Shown here piece by piece: positions 1 through 7,639 of a stretch of DNA of 62,463 nucleotides (the first letter of the stretch is position 1; each line of letters begins with the position of its first letter). Below the pieces are notes generated by a model, which made no database searches, was not told the DNA's origin, and was given only the letters and a program-made list of their open reading frames with translations. A program made the translations under genes and the position numbers. The DNA comes from Bacillota bacterium (lineage in GTDB: Bacteria > Bacillota > Clostridia > Oscillospirales > Ruminococcaceae), in the NCBI GenBank assembly GCA_023457355.1, contig JAEWLW010000039.1:1-62463 (forward strand). Reading direction: 5' to 3'.

Positions 1-157
1 GTGCCTTAATTCTGTAAGAAGCGCAGGAGAGGGTGCAAAAACAGTCCAGTGGACTGTTTTTGCGGGGAGAACCCTCGCCGGGGGTTCTCCCCTGTCGCGA
101 TAAGCGGCATTTGTTTTATGCAGGTTGCTAAGACCCTGTCACTTTTTTGACAGCCTG
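1..157 (-). repeat. Structured intergenic repeat, copy A (cut by window edge)
   Basis: This stretch is a reverse-complement relative of the repeat at 45442-45784. Shared pieces include the hairpin at 35-63 (GCAAAAACAGTCCA and its complement), the GGGGAGAACCC-type hairpin at about 64-105 and the end sequence CACTTTTTTGACAGCCTG at 140-157, which matches the TGTCAAAAAAGTG terminal repeat of the other copies. The window edge removes the rest of it. It lies downstream of the leftward DUF1667 gene. Positions 158-196 hold a short imperfect hairpin (AAGCG near 159 pairs with CGCTT near 189). Confidence 0.8.
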
Positions 158-196
158 AAGCGGCTTGTATTTTTAATGCAGGTCGCTTTTTCATTG

Positions 197-550
197 TTAC
201 AGGAGTTCTTTTATCGCGATAATATCCGCCGAAGAGCCGCATACGCCGGGAATTACAGTGTCTCCGATATGCACCGGCGGGGAGACCCTATGTTTTGAAA
301 TTTCCGCCAGACAGTCGAAAATTTTGCTTTTATCGATCGGCTCGGAGGTTTTGACCGACAGCGGGCGGGGGCATCCCCTGACCGACATAAGCGCTGTAAC
401 CATTCTTTTTGGCGCGGTCAATTCTTCCTGTGCATACTTTTTTCCAACATTGCAGGTATACCCGCTGAGCGAAAGAATCTCTCCGTTTTCCACAACCGCC
501 GTAATACGGCAGCCGATCGGACATCCGATACAAGTGATTTCTTTCACCAT
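197..550 (-). CDS. DUF1667 family protein of the glycerol operon
   Basis: A 117-residue protein whose N-terminus carries CIGCPIGC (Cys7, Cys10, Cys14) and a fourth cysteine at 33 (YTCNVG). This four-cysteine pattern is typical of DUF1667 and suggests an iron-sulfur or zinc site. The family has no firmly assigned function. It is routinely encoded after the FAD glycerol-3-phosphate dehydrogenase and its pyridine-nucleotide-disulfide oxidoreductase partner, as here. The ATG follows the stop of that partner directly, so translation is probably coupled. By inference it is the small electron-transfer subunit of a three-part complex, comparable in role to GlpC of anaerobic GlpABC. Confidence 0.88.
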   Translation of the reverse strand: MVKEITCIGCPIGCRITAVVENGEILSLSGYTCNVGKKYAQEELTAPKRMVTALMSVRGCPRPLSVKTSEPIDKSKIFDCLAEISKHRVSPPVHIGDTVIPGVCGSSADIIAIKELL

Positions 551-551
551 G

Positions 552-1817
552 TTATGATGCCTCCACTTTCACGGTAAGGTTATCAGCGCCTGCAATCTGA
601 CTGAGCGCTTTTGAATTAAGCTTCAGACTGACCATTTCGCCCGGGGTGAGGATGCGGCTGGTGCGCCTGTAGATCTCTTTTTCGCCCGCTGTCACACAAA
701 TTTTCGCGTTCTGATAGACATTTTTGGGACGGAACATCAGCGTGACCGGCTGGTCGGCCTGCTCCACATGGATTTTTTGCGGCACGGTGCCCGATACGCC
801 AAATCCGTTGATGACCGGCACGGCTTTCAGATTTTGGTTTAATGCACCGGTAATATACCGCCATGCTGTTGCGCCGGCCTTTTCGGCTTCCTCCGATACG
901 AAATCCACCAAATCATGCACATGCAGCACATTGCCGCAGGAGAAAATGCCCGCCACAGAGGTTTGCAGGTGCTCATCAACAATGGGGCCGCCGGTCGCCT
1001 CGCTCAGGTCCATTCCGGCCATTCGGCTGAGCTCGTTTTCCGGAATCAGGCCGACCGAGAGCAGCAGCGTGTCGCAGGCATAATATTGTTCGGTGCCGTC
1101 CATCGGTCGCTTGGTTTCGGGGTCCACCTGGGCCACCATCACACCTTCAAGGCGTTCTCGTCCGAAAATATCCACCACGGTGTGGTTTAAAAGAAGCGGG
1201 ATATCGTAATCATCAAGGCACTGCACAATGTTGCGCTTGAGCCCGGAGGAAAATGGCAACAATTCTACGCACGCAAGCACTTTTGCACCCATGAACGTCA
1301 TTCTTCTTGCCATAATCAGGCCGATATCCCCGGAGCCTAAAATCACAACGCGTTTTCCGGGCATGATGCCTTCCAGGTTCACCAGCTTTTGCGCGGTGCC
1401 CGCCGTATAAATCCCTGCGCACCGCCAGCCGGGGATGGCAAGCGCACCGCGGGGACGCTCCCGGCAGCCCATGGCCAAAATAATTGCTTTCGCCTGAAAA
1501 TGCTGCAACCCGTTTGAGCGGTTGACGGCGGTTACCTGTTTGTCTTTTGTGATTTCAATGACCATGGTACTGCACTGATAGGGGATTTGGCAGGCGATCA
1601 CCCGGTCGATATACTTCTGCGCATATTCGGGGCCGGTCAGCTCTTGCTGGAACGTATGCAGCCCAAACCCGTTGTGAATACATTGCCGGAGGATGCCGCC
1701 CAGCGTATTTTCGCGCTCAAGGATGAGGATATCCCGGCAACCCTGCTCGAAGGCGGAAACAGCGGCAGCCAGGCCCGCAGGCCCCCCGCCGATAATCAGA
1801 AGATCCACATTACGCAT
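552..1817 (-). CDS. FAD/NAD(P)-dependent oxidoreductase of the glycerol operon
   Basis: A pyridine-nucleotide-disulfide oxidoreductase-type protein of 421 residues. An N-terminal FAD-binding Rossmann motif (IIGGGPAGLAAAV) and a central NAD-binding motif (VVILGSGDIGLIMA) are visible. The frame is open 72 bases further upstream, but the ATG at 1817 is chosen because AAGGGGG precedes it and it begins the FAD motif in the usual place; it overlaps the stop of the upstream dehydrogenase gene by 8 bases. In Bacillota this gene sits between the FAD glycerol-3-phosphate dehydrogenase and a DUF1667 gene. Its likely role is moving electrons from glycerol-3-phosphate oxidation to a soluble acceptor. The exact acceptor cannot be read from sequence. 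Confidence 0.87.
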   Translation of the reverse strand: MRNVDLLIIGGGPAGLAAAVSAFEQGCRDILILERENTLGGILRQCIHNGFGLHTFQQELTGPEYAQKYIDRVIACQIPYQCSTMVIEITKDKQVTAVNRSNGLQHFQAKAIILAMGCRERPRGALAIPGWRCAGIYTAGTAQKLVNLEGIMPGKRVVILGSGDIGLIMARRMTFMGAKVLACVELLPFSSGLKRNIVQCLDDYDIPLLLNHTVVDIFGRERLEGVMVAQVDPETKRPMDGTEQYYACDTLLLSVGLIPENELSRMAGMDLSEATGGPIVDEHLQTSVAGIFSCGNVLHVHDLVDFVSEEAEKAGATAWRYITGALNQNLKAVPVINGFGVSGTVPQKIHVEQADQPVTLMFRPKNVYQNAKICVTAGEKEIYRRTSRILTPGEMVSLKLNSKALSQIAGADNLTVKVEAS

Positions 1818-3261
1818 GGCCCTGTTCCCCCTTTTCAAACAGATAGCTGTGCAGCAGCCTGGAATTCGCACCAAACTTTGTGATGTCAAGCGGCGACAGG
1901 TTCAATTCCTCGCACAGAATCTGAATGGTTCTCGGGGTGCAGAAGCCCGCCTGACAACGCCCCATTCCGGCGCGTGTCCGCCGTTTGATGCCGTCAATGG
2001 TTCGGGCGCCCACCGGCCTTCGGATGGCTTCGCGAATCTCCGCTTCGGTCACCGTTTCACAGCGGCACACAATTTTGGCGTAATCCGGGTTGGCGGCAAT
2101 CGCTCTGGCGCGCTGGATATCGTCCATCTCCCGGAATTTTGGAATCGCTTTCCGGGCGGGGTTGAATCGGGGGCTCGTTTTGGCCCCCAGCCGCTCGGCA
2201 ACCATTTGGGCCAGATCGCGCGCGATGGCGGGCGAGGAGGTCAGACCGGGGGATTCAATGCCGCCTGCGTTGAAGAACAGCGGCGCATCTCTCGCCTCCC
2301 CCAGGATGAAATCATTCCTGTCGCTGTGGGCGCGAATTCCCGAAAAGGTTGTAATCACGTCGCGCAGCGGGATATTCTCCCAAGTCATGCGGCCGAATCG
2401 CAGCGCTTTGGCGAGCCCTTCCGGCGTGGTGCGGCTGTCCGACCTGTCTTCAATATCCTCCGCTGTGGGGCCGACCAAAACCGTTCCGTCGACGGTGGGA
2501 CTGACGAGAATCCCTTTGCCGAGGGCTGTTGGCAGCTGAAAGACCGAGGCGTGGAACATATCGGCATATTTTTTATCCAGAATATAATATTCTCCCCTGC
2601 GGGGCAGGATTTTGAAATCGTCTTTGGAAACCATGCTGTTGATGACGTCCGAATAAAGTCCCGCGCAGTTGATGACGGCCTTTGTTTTAAAGGTTCCCGC
2701 TTTGCTCTTTACAATCCAACAGCCGCCTGCTTTCTCAATTTTGGTGACTTCGGCATTTCGGTAAAACCGGACACCGTTTTCCGCCGCGTTTTCAGCGTTG
2801 GCAATTGTCAGCTCATAGGGGCAGACAATGCCCCCTGTTTCCACCAGCAAAGCGGCACAGGCATCTTGGCTGAGGGCGGGTTCCCGCCTTTGCAGCTCTT
2901 CGCTGCCAATGATGCTGAGCTTTGGCACACCGTTGATTTCGCCCTGGCTTTTCAGTTCCTCCAGCTTTGGTATGTCATCCTCTGAGAAACAGACGACCAG
3001 TGACGTGTTCCATTTGAGCGGAACATCCAGTTCACTGCAAAGCGTCTGGAACATCCGGTTGCCAAGCACATTATACTTTGCTTTCAGCGTGTGGGGCTTT
3101 GCGTCATAGCCGCCGTGCACAATTGCCGTATTCGCCTTGCTTTGCCCTTCGCAGATATCGGCGGCCTTTTCCAGCAGGGCAATTTGCAGGTCATATCGGG
3201 CCAAACTTCTCGCCACCGAGCAGCCGATGACGCCGCCGCCAATCACAATGACATCCAGCAT
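1810..3261 (-). CDS. FAD-dependent glycerol-3-phosphate dehydrogenase with BFD-like domain
   Basis: A 483-residue DAO-type flavoprotein that oxidises glycerol-3-phosphate to dihydroxyacetone phosphate. The FAD motif VIGGGVIGCSVARSL is at the N-terminus. The C-terminus has a BFD-like [2Fe-2S] domain with CRC and a later CQAGFC pair. The ATG at 3261 is preferred to an upstream in-frame start because AAAGGTGG lies before it and the FAD motif then begins at residue 6. It is third in the leftward glycerol operon, after glpK and glpF. It resembles GlpA/GlpO-type enzymes, but the partner genes suggest an electron-transferring complex and not a peroxide-forming oxidase. Confidence 0.88.
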   Translation of the reverse strand: MLDVIVIGGGVIGCSVARSLARYDLQIALLEKAADICEGQSKANTAIVHGGYDAKPHTLKAKYNVLGNRMFQTLCSELDVPLKWNTSLVVCFSEDDIPKLEELKSQGEINGVPKLSIIGSEELQRREPALSQDACAALLVETGGIVCPYELTIANAENAAENGVRFYRNAEVTKIEKAGGCWIVKSKAGTFKTKAVINCAGLYSDVINSMVSKDDFKILPRRGEYYILDKKYADMFHASVFQLPTALGKGILVSPTVDGTVLVGPTAEDIEDRSDSRTTPEGLAKALRFGRMTWENIPLRDVITTFSGIRAHSDRNDFILGEARDAPLFFNAGGIESPGLTSSPAIARDLAQMVAERLGAKTSPRFNPARKAIPKFREMDDIQRARAIAANPDYAKIVCRCETVTEAEIREAIRRPVGARTIDGIKRRTRAGMGRCQAGFCTPRTIQILCEELNLSPLDITKFGANSRLLHSYLFEKGEQGHA

Positions 3262-3331
3262 CTTCTTGAACACCACCTTTTGACGCCCTGTTTTAATGGA
3301 GCAGGGCAATCCGAATCAAAAAATTCCATAA

Positions 3332-3371
3332 GAATGCAGGGGCATACAAAGACGATGTTGCCCCTGCATTC
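3332..3371 (-). terminator. Hairpin between glpF and the dehydrogenase gene
   Basis: A 13-bp perfect stem (GAATGCAGGGGCA at 3332-3344, complement at 3359-3371) with a 14-base loop. It lies just after the glpF stop and before the dehydrogenase gene. There is no long T run on the leftward strand, so it may be an RNA-processing or attenuation hairpin that lowers expression of the distal genes and not a full terminator. Confidence 0.55.
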
Positions 3372-3387
3372 CGAGTCGCCCTGGGTT

Positions 3388-4104
3388 TTACCAGGGAATG
3401 GCGTTAAATAAGAGAACCGCGACAATGCCACCCACAATCGGGCCGAACACCGGGACAATCAGGCCGTAGCTGAAATTGGAGTTGCCCTTGTTTTTCATCG
3501 GCAGCACAGCATGTGCCAGGCGGGGGCCGAGGTCACGCGCCGGGTTGATCGCATAGCCTGTCAAGCCGCCCAGAGACATGCCGATCGATACGATGATGCC
3601 GAACACAAGCAGATAGTTTACGCCAACGGTGCCGGCGCCCATGACGTTGCCAACGCCGAGAATGGCGAACACCAGCACAAAGGTGCCGACCAATTCGGAG
3701 AAGAAGTTCCGGGAGAAGTTTGGAATAGACGGACCGGTGGAGAAGACGCCGAGAATGGTTCCCGGGTTTTCCGTCGCGTCAAAATGATCCTTAAAGAGCA
3801 GATAGACAATAACCGCGCCGCAAAAAGCGCCAAGCATTTGGCAAATGATGTAGCCCGGCACCATACCCCATGTAATGCCGCCGTTCATGGCGACCGCAAT
3901 GGTTACCGCAGGGTTAAAATGCGCGCCGGACGCCGCCCCAAAGATAAATGCGGGCAGCATGACGGCAAGGCCCCATGCAAAGGTGATCTGGACGGAGCCG
4001 GCACCTTTCATCCCGGACTTTGTCAGCGTAACATTTGCAACAACACCGTCACCAAGGAGAATCAGAAGAGCTGTTCCTATAAATTCCGCAACATATGGCA
4101 GCAT
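3388..4104 (-). CDS. glpF: Glycerol facilitator (aquaglyceroporin)
   Basis: An MIP-family channel of 238 residues with both NPA boxes (FNPAVT in the first half, INPARD in the second). The Asp directly after the second NPAR is the classical signature of glycerol-conducting GlpF proteins as opposed to pure water channels. Six membrane helices plus two half-helices are expected. The ATG at 4104 has TTGGGGTG eight bases upstream; an in-frame TTG five codons earlier lies inside that ribosome site and is rejected. It is encoded 187 bases after glpK on the same strand and supplies glycerol to the kinase. Confidence 0.93.
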   Translation of the reverse strand: MLPYVAEFIGTALLILLGDGVVANVTLTKSGMKGAGSVQITFAWGLAVMLPAFIFGAASGAHFNPAVTIAVAMNGGITWGMVPGYIICQMLGAFCGAVIVYLLFKDHFDATENPGTILGVFSTGPSIPNFSRNFFSELVGTFVLVFAILGVGNVMGAGTVGVNYLLVFGIIVSIGMSLGGLTGYAINPARDLGPRLAHAVLPMKNKGNSNFSYGLIVPVFGPIVGGIVAVLLFNAIPW

Positions 4105-4291
4105 GCGATTACACCCCAATTCTTAAATATATGTGTTTTGACCGACCGGAGTCCCCCATTTGCATAGCCTGCTGAAAAAGCGCAACTGTGTCTGAAAAAC
4201 CCGAAACATATCCGACGTTTCTGGCCTTTTGTTCTGCACTGACGCGCTCTCAGCGAATTTTCCGCTGTTTCTGCCTTTTTTAAGAAACGCC

Positions 4292-5785
4292 CTAATTTTT
4301 TGCCCAGCCTAAAGCACACTTGACCGCCTTGCTCCAACCCTCGACCAGCTTCGTGCGTTCCGCCTCTTCGAGCGAGGGCTTGAAAATCCGGGAAATCTGC
4401 CAGTTTTTGATAACATCCTCTTTGCTTGCCCAGTATTTTACGGCGAGACCGGCCAGATAGGCGGCGCCCATTGCCGTTGTTTCAACACACACCGGACGGT
4501 GCACCGGCGCATTGATAACGTCCGCCTGGAACTGCATCATAAAGTTGTTGGCGCAAGCGCCGCCGTCAACCTTGAGCGCGTTGAGCGTGATGCCCGAATC
4601 CTGCTGCATTGCCTTTAGCACGTCATATGTCTGATAAGCCAGCGATTCAACGGTGGCACGGATAATATGATATTTGTTCACGCCTCTGGTCAGGCCGACA
4701 ATGGTGCCTCTGGCGTACTGATCCCAATAGGGGGCGCCAAGACCTGTGAAGGCCGGAACAACATACGCGCCGTTCGTGTCCTTTACTTTCGTCGCCATAT
4801 ATTCTGAATCCGGCGCGCTGTCAAGCAGCTTGAGCTGATCGCGCAGCCACTGGATTGCGGCACCCGCCACAAAGATCGACCCCTCCAGCGCGTAGTTGAC
4901 TTTGCCGTCAAGGCCCCATGCAATGGTGGTGACCAATCCGTTTTTGGAGTATACGGGCGTTTCACCTGTGTTCATCAGCAGGAAGCAGCCGGTGCCATAG
5001 GTGTTTTTCGCCTCGCCCGGGTTGAAGCATGTCTGGCCGAAAAGCGCGGCCTGCTGGTCGCCCGCAGCGCCCGCAATCGGGATGGGGCTTCCGAACAGGG
5101 TGGTTTCGGTTTCCCCGTAGATGTAGCTGGAGGGCTTGACTTCCGGCAGCATGGCGGCGGGAATATTCAGCTCTTCCAGAATTTCCTCATCCCACTGGAG
5201 CGTCTGGATGTTGAACAGCAGCGTGCGGGAGGCGTTCGAATAATCGGTGACATGAACCTTGCCCTTGGTCAGCTTCCAGATGAGCCAGGTGTCGATGGTT
5301 CCGAACAGAAGGTCGCCCGCCTCAGCCTTTTCGCGTGCGCCGGGGACGTTGTCAAGAATCCACTTGAGCTTGGTGCCGGAGAAATAGGCGTCGATGACAA
5401 GGCCGGTCTTTTGGCGGAAACTGTCGACCAGCCCCTTTTCTTTCAGACTGTCGCAGTATTCCGACGTGCGGCGGCACTGCCATACAATCGCGTGATGAAC
5501 CGGTTCGCCGGTGTTTTTATCCCAGACAACGGTGGTTTCACGCTGGTTGGTGATACCGATGGCCGCAATGTCCGCGGCGGACGCGTTGATTTTATGCATG
5601 GCCTCCTGTGCCACACCGATCTGCGTGGACCATATCTCCATGGCGTCATGTTCGACCCAGCCGGGCTTGGGAAAATATTGTGTAAATTCCTTCTGGGCTA
5701 CACTGATCATTTCCCCCTTCTCATTGAAGAGTATACAACGTGAGCTGGTGGTTCCTGCATCCAAAGCCATAATGTACTGTCCCAC
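4292..5785 (-). CDS. glpK: Glycerol kinase
   Basis: A FGGY-family kinase of 497 residues, the normal length, that makes glycerol-3-phosphate with ATP. The N-terminal phosphate-binding motif ALDAGTTSSR and the central GAAGDQQAALFG segment are both present. The start is GTG at 5785, six bases after a perfect TAGGAGG. In many Bacillota GlpK is activated by PTS phosphorylation of a histidine in a loop before the GDQQAALFG motif (YHFYG in enterococci). Here the matching segment reads TTLFG, so the histidine is absent. It is the first gene of the leftward glycerol operon, which diverges from the dha operon. Confidence 0.95.
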   Translation of the reverse strand: MGQYIMALDAGTTSSRCILFNEKGEMISVAQKEFTQYFPKPGWVEHDAMEIWSTQIGVAQEAMHKINASAADIAAIGITNQRETTVVWDKNTGEPVHHAIVWQCRRTSEYCDSLKEKGLVDSFRQKTGLVIDAYFSGTKLKWILDNVPGAREKAEAGDLLFGTIDTWLIWKLTKGKVHVTDYSNASRTLLFNIQTLQWDEEILEELNIPAAMLPEVKPSSYIYGETETTLFGSPIPIAGAAGDQQAALFGQTCFNPGEAKNTYGTGCFLLMNTGETPVYSKNGLVTTIAWGLDGKVNYALEGSIFVAGAAIQWLRDQLKLLDSAPDSEYMATKVKDTNGAYVVPAFTGLGAPYWDQYARGTIVGLTRGVNKYHIIRATVESLAYQTYDVLKAMQQDSGITLNALKVDGGACANNFMMQFQADVINAPVHRPVCVETTAMGAAYLAGLAVKYWASKEDVIKNWQISRIFKPSLEEAERTKLVEGWSKAVKCALGWAKN

Positions 5786-6165
5786 TTTAATTCCTCCTAA
5801 AGTAATTTTTCAGGATCGATCCAACATTTTGTACAATTGATACAAAATATCTTACGGGGGTATCGTATCACTGTTCAATATCGCTGTAAATGAACAATCC
5901 GGCGGTTTTGTCTATACAGTTTTGCGTTTTGTCTAACCATTGAACGAAAAATCCCATGAACAGGCTCTTTGTATTATGTTGGAATGTTTGGCTATAGGTT
6001 CACAAACAGAAAATAGTAGCATAAGCGGTTGATCTTTCCGAATAGAATTAGAACAAAGCCAGATTCGGTTTTGGTCTGTAGAAAATTTTCGGACATCCTT
6101 TTTATGGACAGCCGGGCCTGATGACCGGTTTTGGCGTGACAGGCGGTAAAACGGGAGGCAGAATT
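5786..6165. promoter_or_regulatory. Divergent glpK/dhaL control region with inverted repeats
   Basis: A 380-base AT-richer spacer between the two divergent operons. For glpK a plausible leftward promoter is TTGAAC (5873-5878, complement) and TAAGAT (5849-5854), 18 bases apart. An inverted repeat ATTTTGTA-7-TACAAAAT (5826-5848) falls at the inferred transcription start, a normal place for a repressor operator. A second repeat, TGTTCA-13-TGAACA (5872-5896), covers the -35 element. Which regulator binds is unknown; the DhaS-like TetR protein encoded at 10717 is one candidate. No gene is seen here. Confidence 0.5.
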
Positions 6166-6792
6166 ATGGACAAAACCTTTTTGGGCGCGATGGGCGCCAT
6201 CACGAAAACAATCAATGACAACAAGGGCTTTTTGACTGATCTGGATAGAGCCATCGGAGACGCCGATCATGGTCATAACATGGCGCGCGGATTCAATGCC
6301 GTTATGGAAAAACTGGAGACTTCGCCGCCGGCTGACCTCTCTGCCGGGCTGAAAACAACGGCTATGACGCTGATTTCAACCGTCGGGGGTGCATCCGGCC
6401 CGCTTTACGGCACCGCTTTTTTGCGCTGTGCAAAAGCGATGCAGGACAAAGAAACACTGGAAAGGGACGATGCCGCACGGCTTTTGGCAGAATCTATAGA
6501 GGGCATCGCCAGCCGCGGAAAAGCGCAGCCCGGCGACAAAACCATGCTTGATGCGCTCAAGCCCGCCTACGACGCGTTTACCGCCGCCGCACAGCAGGAC
6601 CGGAGTCTTTTGGAATGCCTGCAAGAGGCCTGCGAGGCAGCGCAAGCCGGTGTCGACTATACCAGAACCATCGCAGCCAGAAAGGGCAGGGCAAGTTATC
6701 TGGGTGAGCGCAGCATCGGGCATCAGGACCCGGGCGCCACTTCTGTTTGGCTTATCCTGACCGCGCTGACGGAATATTATAAGGCGCTTTAG
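6166..6792 (+). CDS. dhaL: Dihydroxyacetone kinase ADP-binding subunit DhaL
   Basis: A 208-residue DhaL-type protein. The nucleotide/Mg-binding motif IGDADHGHN (Asp32, Asp34) is near the N-terminus. In PTS-dependent dihydroxyacetone kinases DhaL holds a tightly bound ADP that DhaM rephosphorylates, and it passes the phosphate to dihydroxyacetone bound on DhaK. The ATG at 6166 has GGGAGG before it; an earlier in-frame ATG at 6121 has no ribosome site. It is the first gene of a rightward operon in the unusual order L-M-HPr-EI-K. Confidence 0.93.
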   Translation: MDKTFLGAMGAITKTINDNKGFLTDLDRAIGDADHGHNMARGFNAVMEKLETSPPADLSAGLKTTAMTLISTVGGASGPLYGTAFLRCAKAMQDKETLERDDAARLLAESIEGIASRGKAQPGDKTMLDALKPAYDAFTAAAQQDRSLLECLQEACEAAQAGVDYTRTIAARKGRASYLGERSIGHQDPGATSVWLILTALTEYYKAL

Positions 6793-6907
6793 CACTTAAA
6801 CCGAAGCGAGAAAATCAGGCTGACCGTTGTTTGCCCGCGTCAGCGCAGGCGCGCAAACGGCTTAAAGGTATCAAATGCCGGCGAAGGTCGGCGGAACGGA
6901 GAAATTT

Positions 6908-7300
6908 ATGGTAGGACTTGTTATTGTATCCCACAGCGCGAAACTTGCCGAAGGGGTTGCGGAAATTGCAGCCCAAATGGCGGGCAGTGAACTAAAACTG
7001 GTTGCGGCAGGCGGCTTGGCAAACGGTGAGATTGGCACCGATGCCATGCGAATCAGTCGTGCGATTGAAGAGGCGGATGCCGGGGACGGGGTGGTCGTTC
7101 TGGCGGATTTGGGAAGCGCGGTGCTCAGCACGGAAACAGCGATGGCGCTTTTGACACAAGCGGCGCGTGAGCGGGTGCGCATTGTGGATGCCCCCATAGT
7201 GGAAGGGGCCGTGAGCGCGGCGATTCAGGCAACCATTGGTTCACCGCTTGAAAAAGTTGCCGACGCGGCCGAGCGGGCACACACATTGCGTAAATTGTAA
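6908..7300 (+). CDS. dhaM: PTS-type phosphotransfer subunit DhaM
   Basis: A 130-residue mannose-EIIA-like protein. The start LVIVSHSAKLAEGV puts the phosphorylated histidine at residue 9, as in DhaM proteins. It lacks the fused HPr and Enzyme I segments of the long E. coli DhaM, and those functions are instead encoded by the next two genes. The ATG at 6908 is preceded by CGGAGAA. It receives phosphate from an HPr and rephosphorylates the ADP on DhaL. Confidence 0.92.
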   Translation: MVGLVIVSHSAKLAEGVAEIAAQMAGSELKLVAAGGLANGEIGTDAMRISRAIEEADAGDGVVVLADLGSAVLSTETAMALLTQAARERVRIVDAPIVEGAVSAAIQATIGSPLEKVADAAERAHTLRKL

Positions 7301-7360
7301 TACCGGCTCTTAATTCTGCAATTTTGGGCGGAATTAGTATAAGGAATAGAGGTGCGTCAA

Positions 7361-7624
7361 ATGAGAGAACGTACATTGACCCTCACGAATCCGACAGGGC
7401 TGCATGCAAGGCCCGCGGCGGAAATGGTAAAAGCGGCGGCCAAATTCAAAAGCAGAATTACACTGGCGGGCAACGGCAGAAAAGCCGACGCCAAGAGCAT
7501 TATTATGGTTCTGGGCCTAGGGCTGCGCCAAAGCGACGCCGTCACTATTTGTGCGCAGGGCGAGGACGAGGAAGCCGCTGTGCAGATGCTTTCAGAGCTG
7601 GTGGAGCAGCGGTTTCATGAATAG
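7361..7624 (+). CDS. HPr phosphocarrier dedicated to the Dha system
   Basis: An 87-residue HPr-family protein. The active-site motif GLHARPAAE places the phosphorylated histidine at residue 15, and AKSII keeps a serine at 46, the regulatory HPr-kinase site of Bacillota. A GTG three codons upstream is possible, but the ATG at 7361 has AGAGGTG seven bases away. It sits between dhaM and an Enzyme I gene, so by position it is the carrier between that Enzyme I and DhaM. A second HPr gene occurs at 32227; whether the cell also has a general HPr elsewhere cannot be seen. Confidence 0.92.
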   Translation: MRERTLTLTNPTGLHARPAAEMVKAAAKFKSRITLAGNGRKADAKSIIMVLGLGLRQSDAVTICAQGEDEEAAVQMLSELVEQRFHE

Positions 7625-7639
7625 GAGGAACGTCGCGCC

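Noticed and set aside
1693..2985. Plus-strand open frame of 430 codons across the glycerol operon
   Set aside because: It spans two genes on the other strand that have clear FAD motifs, and its own translation has no family features.
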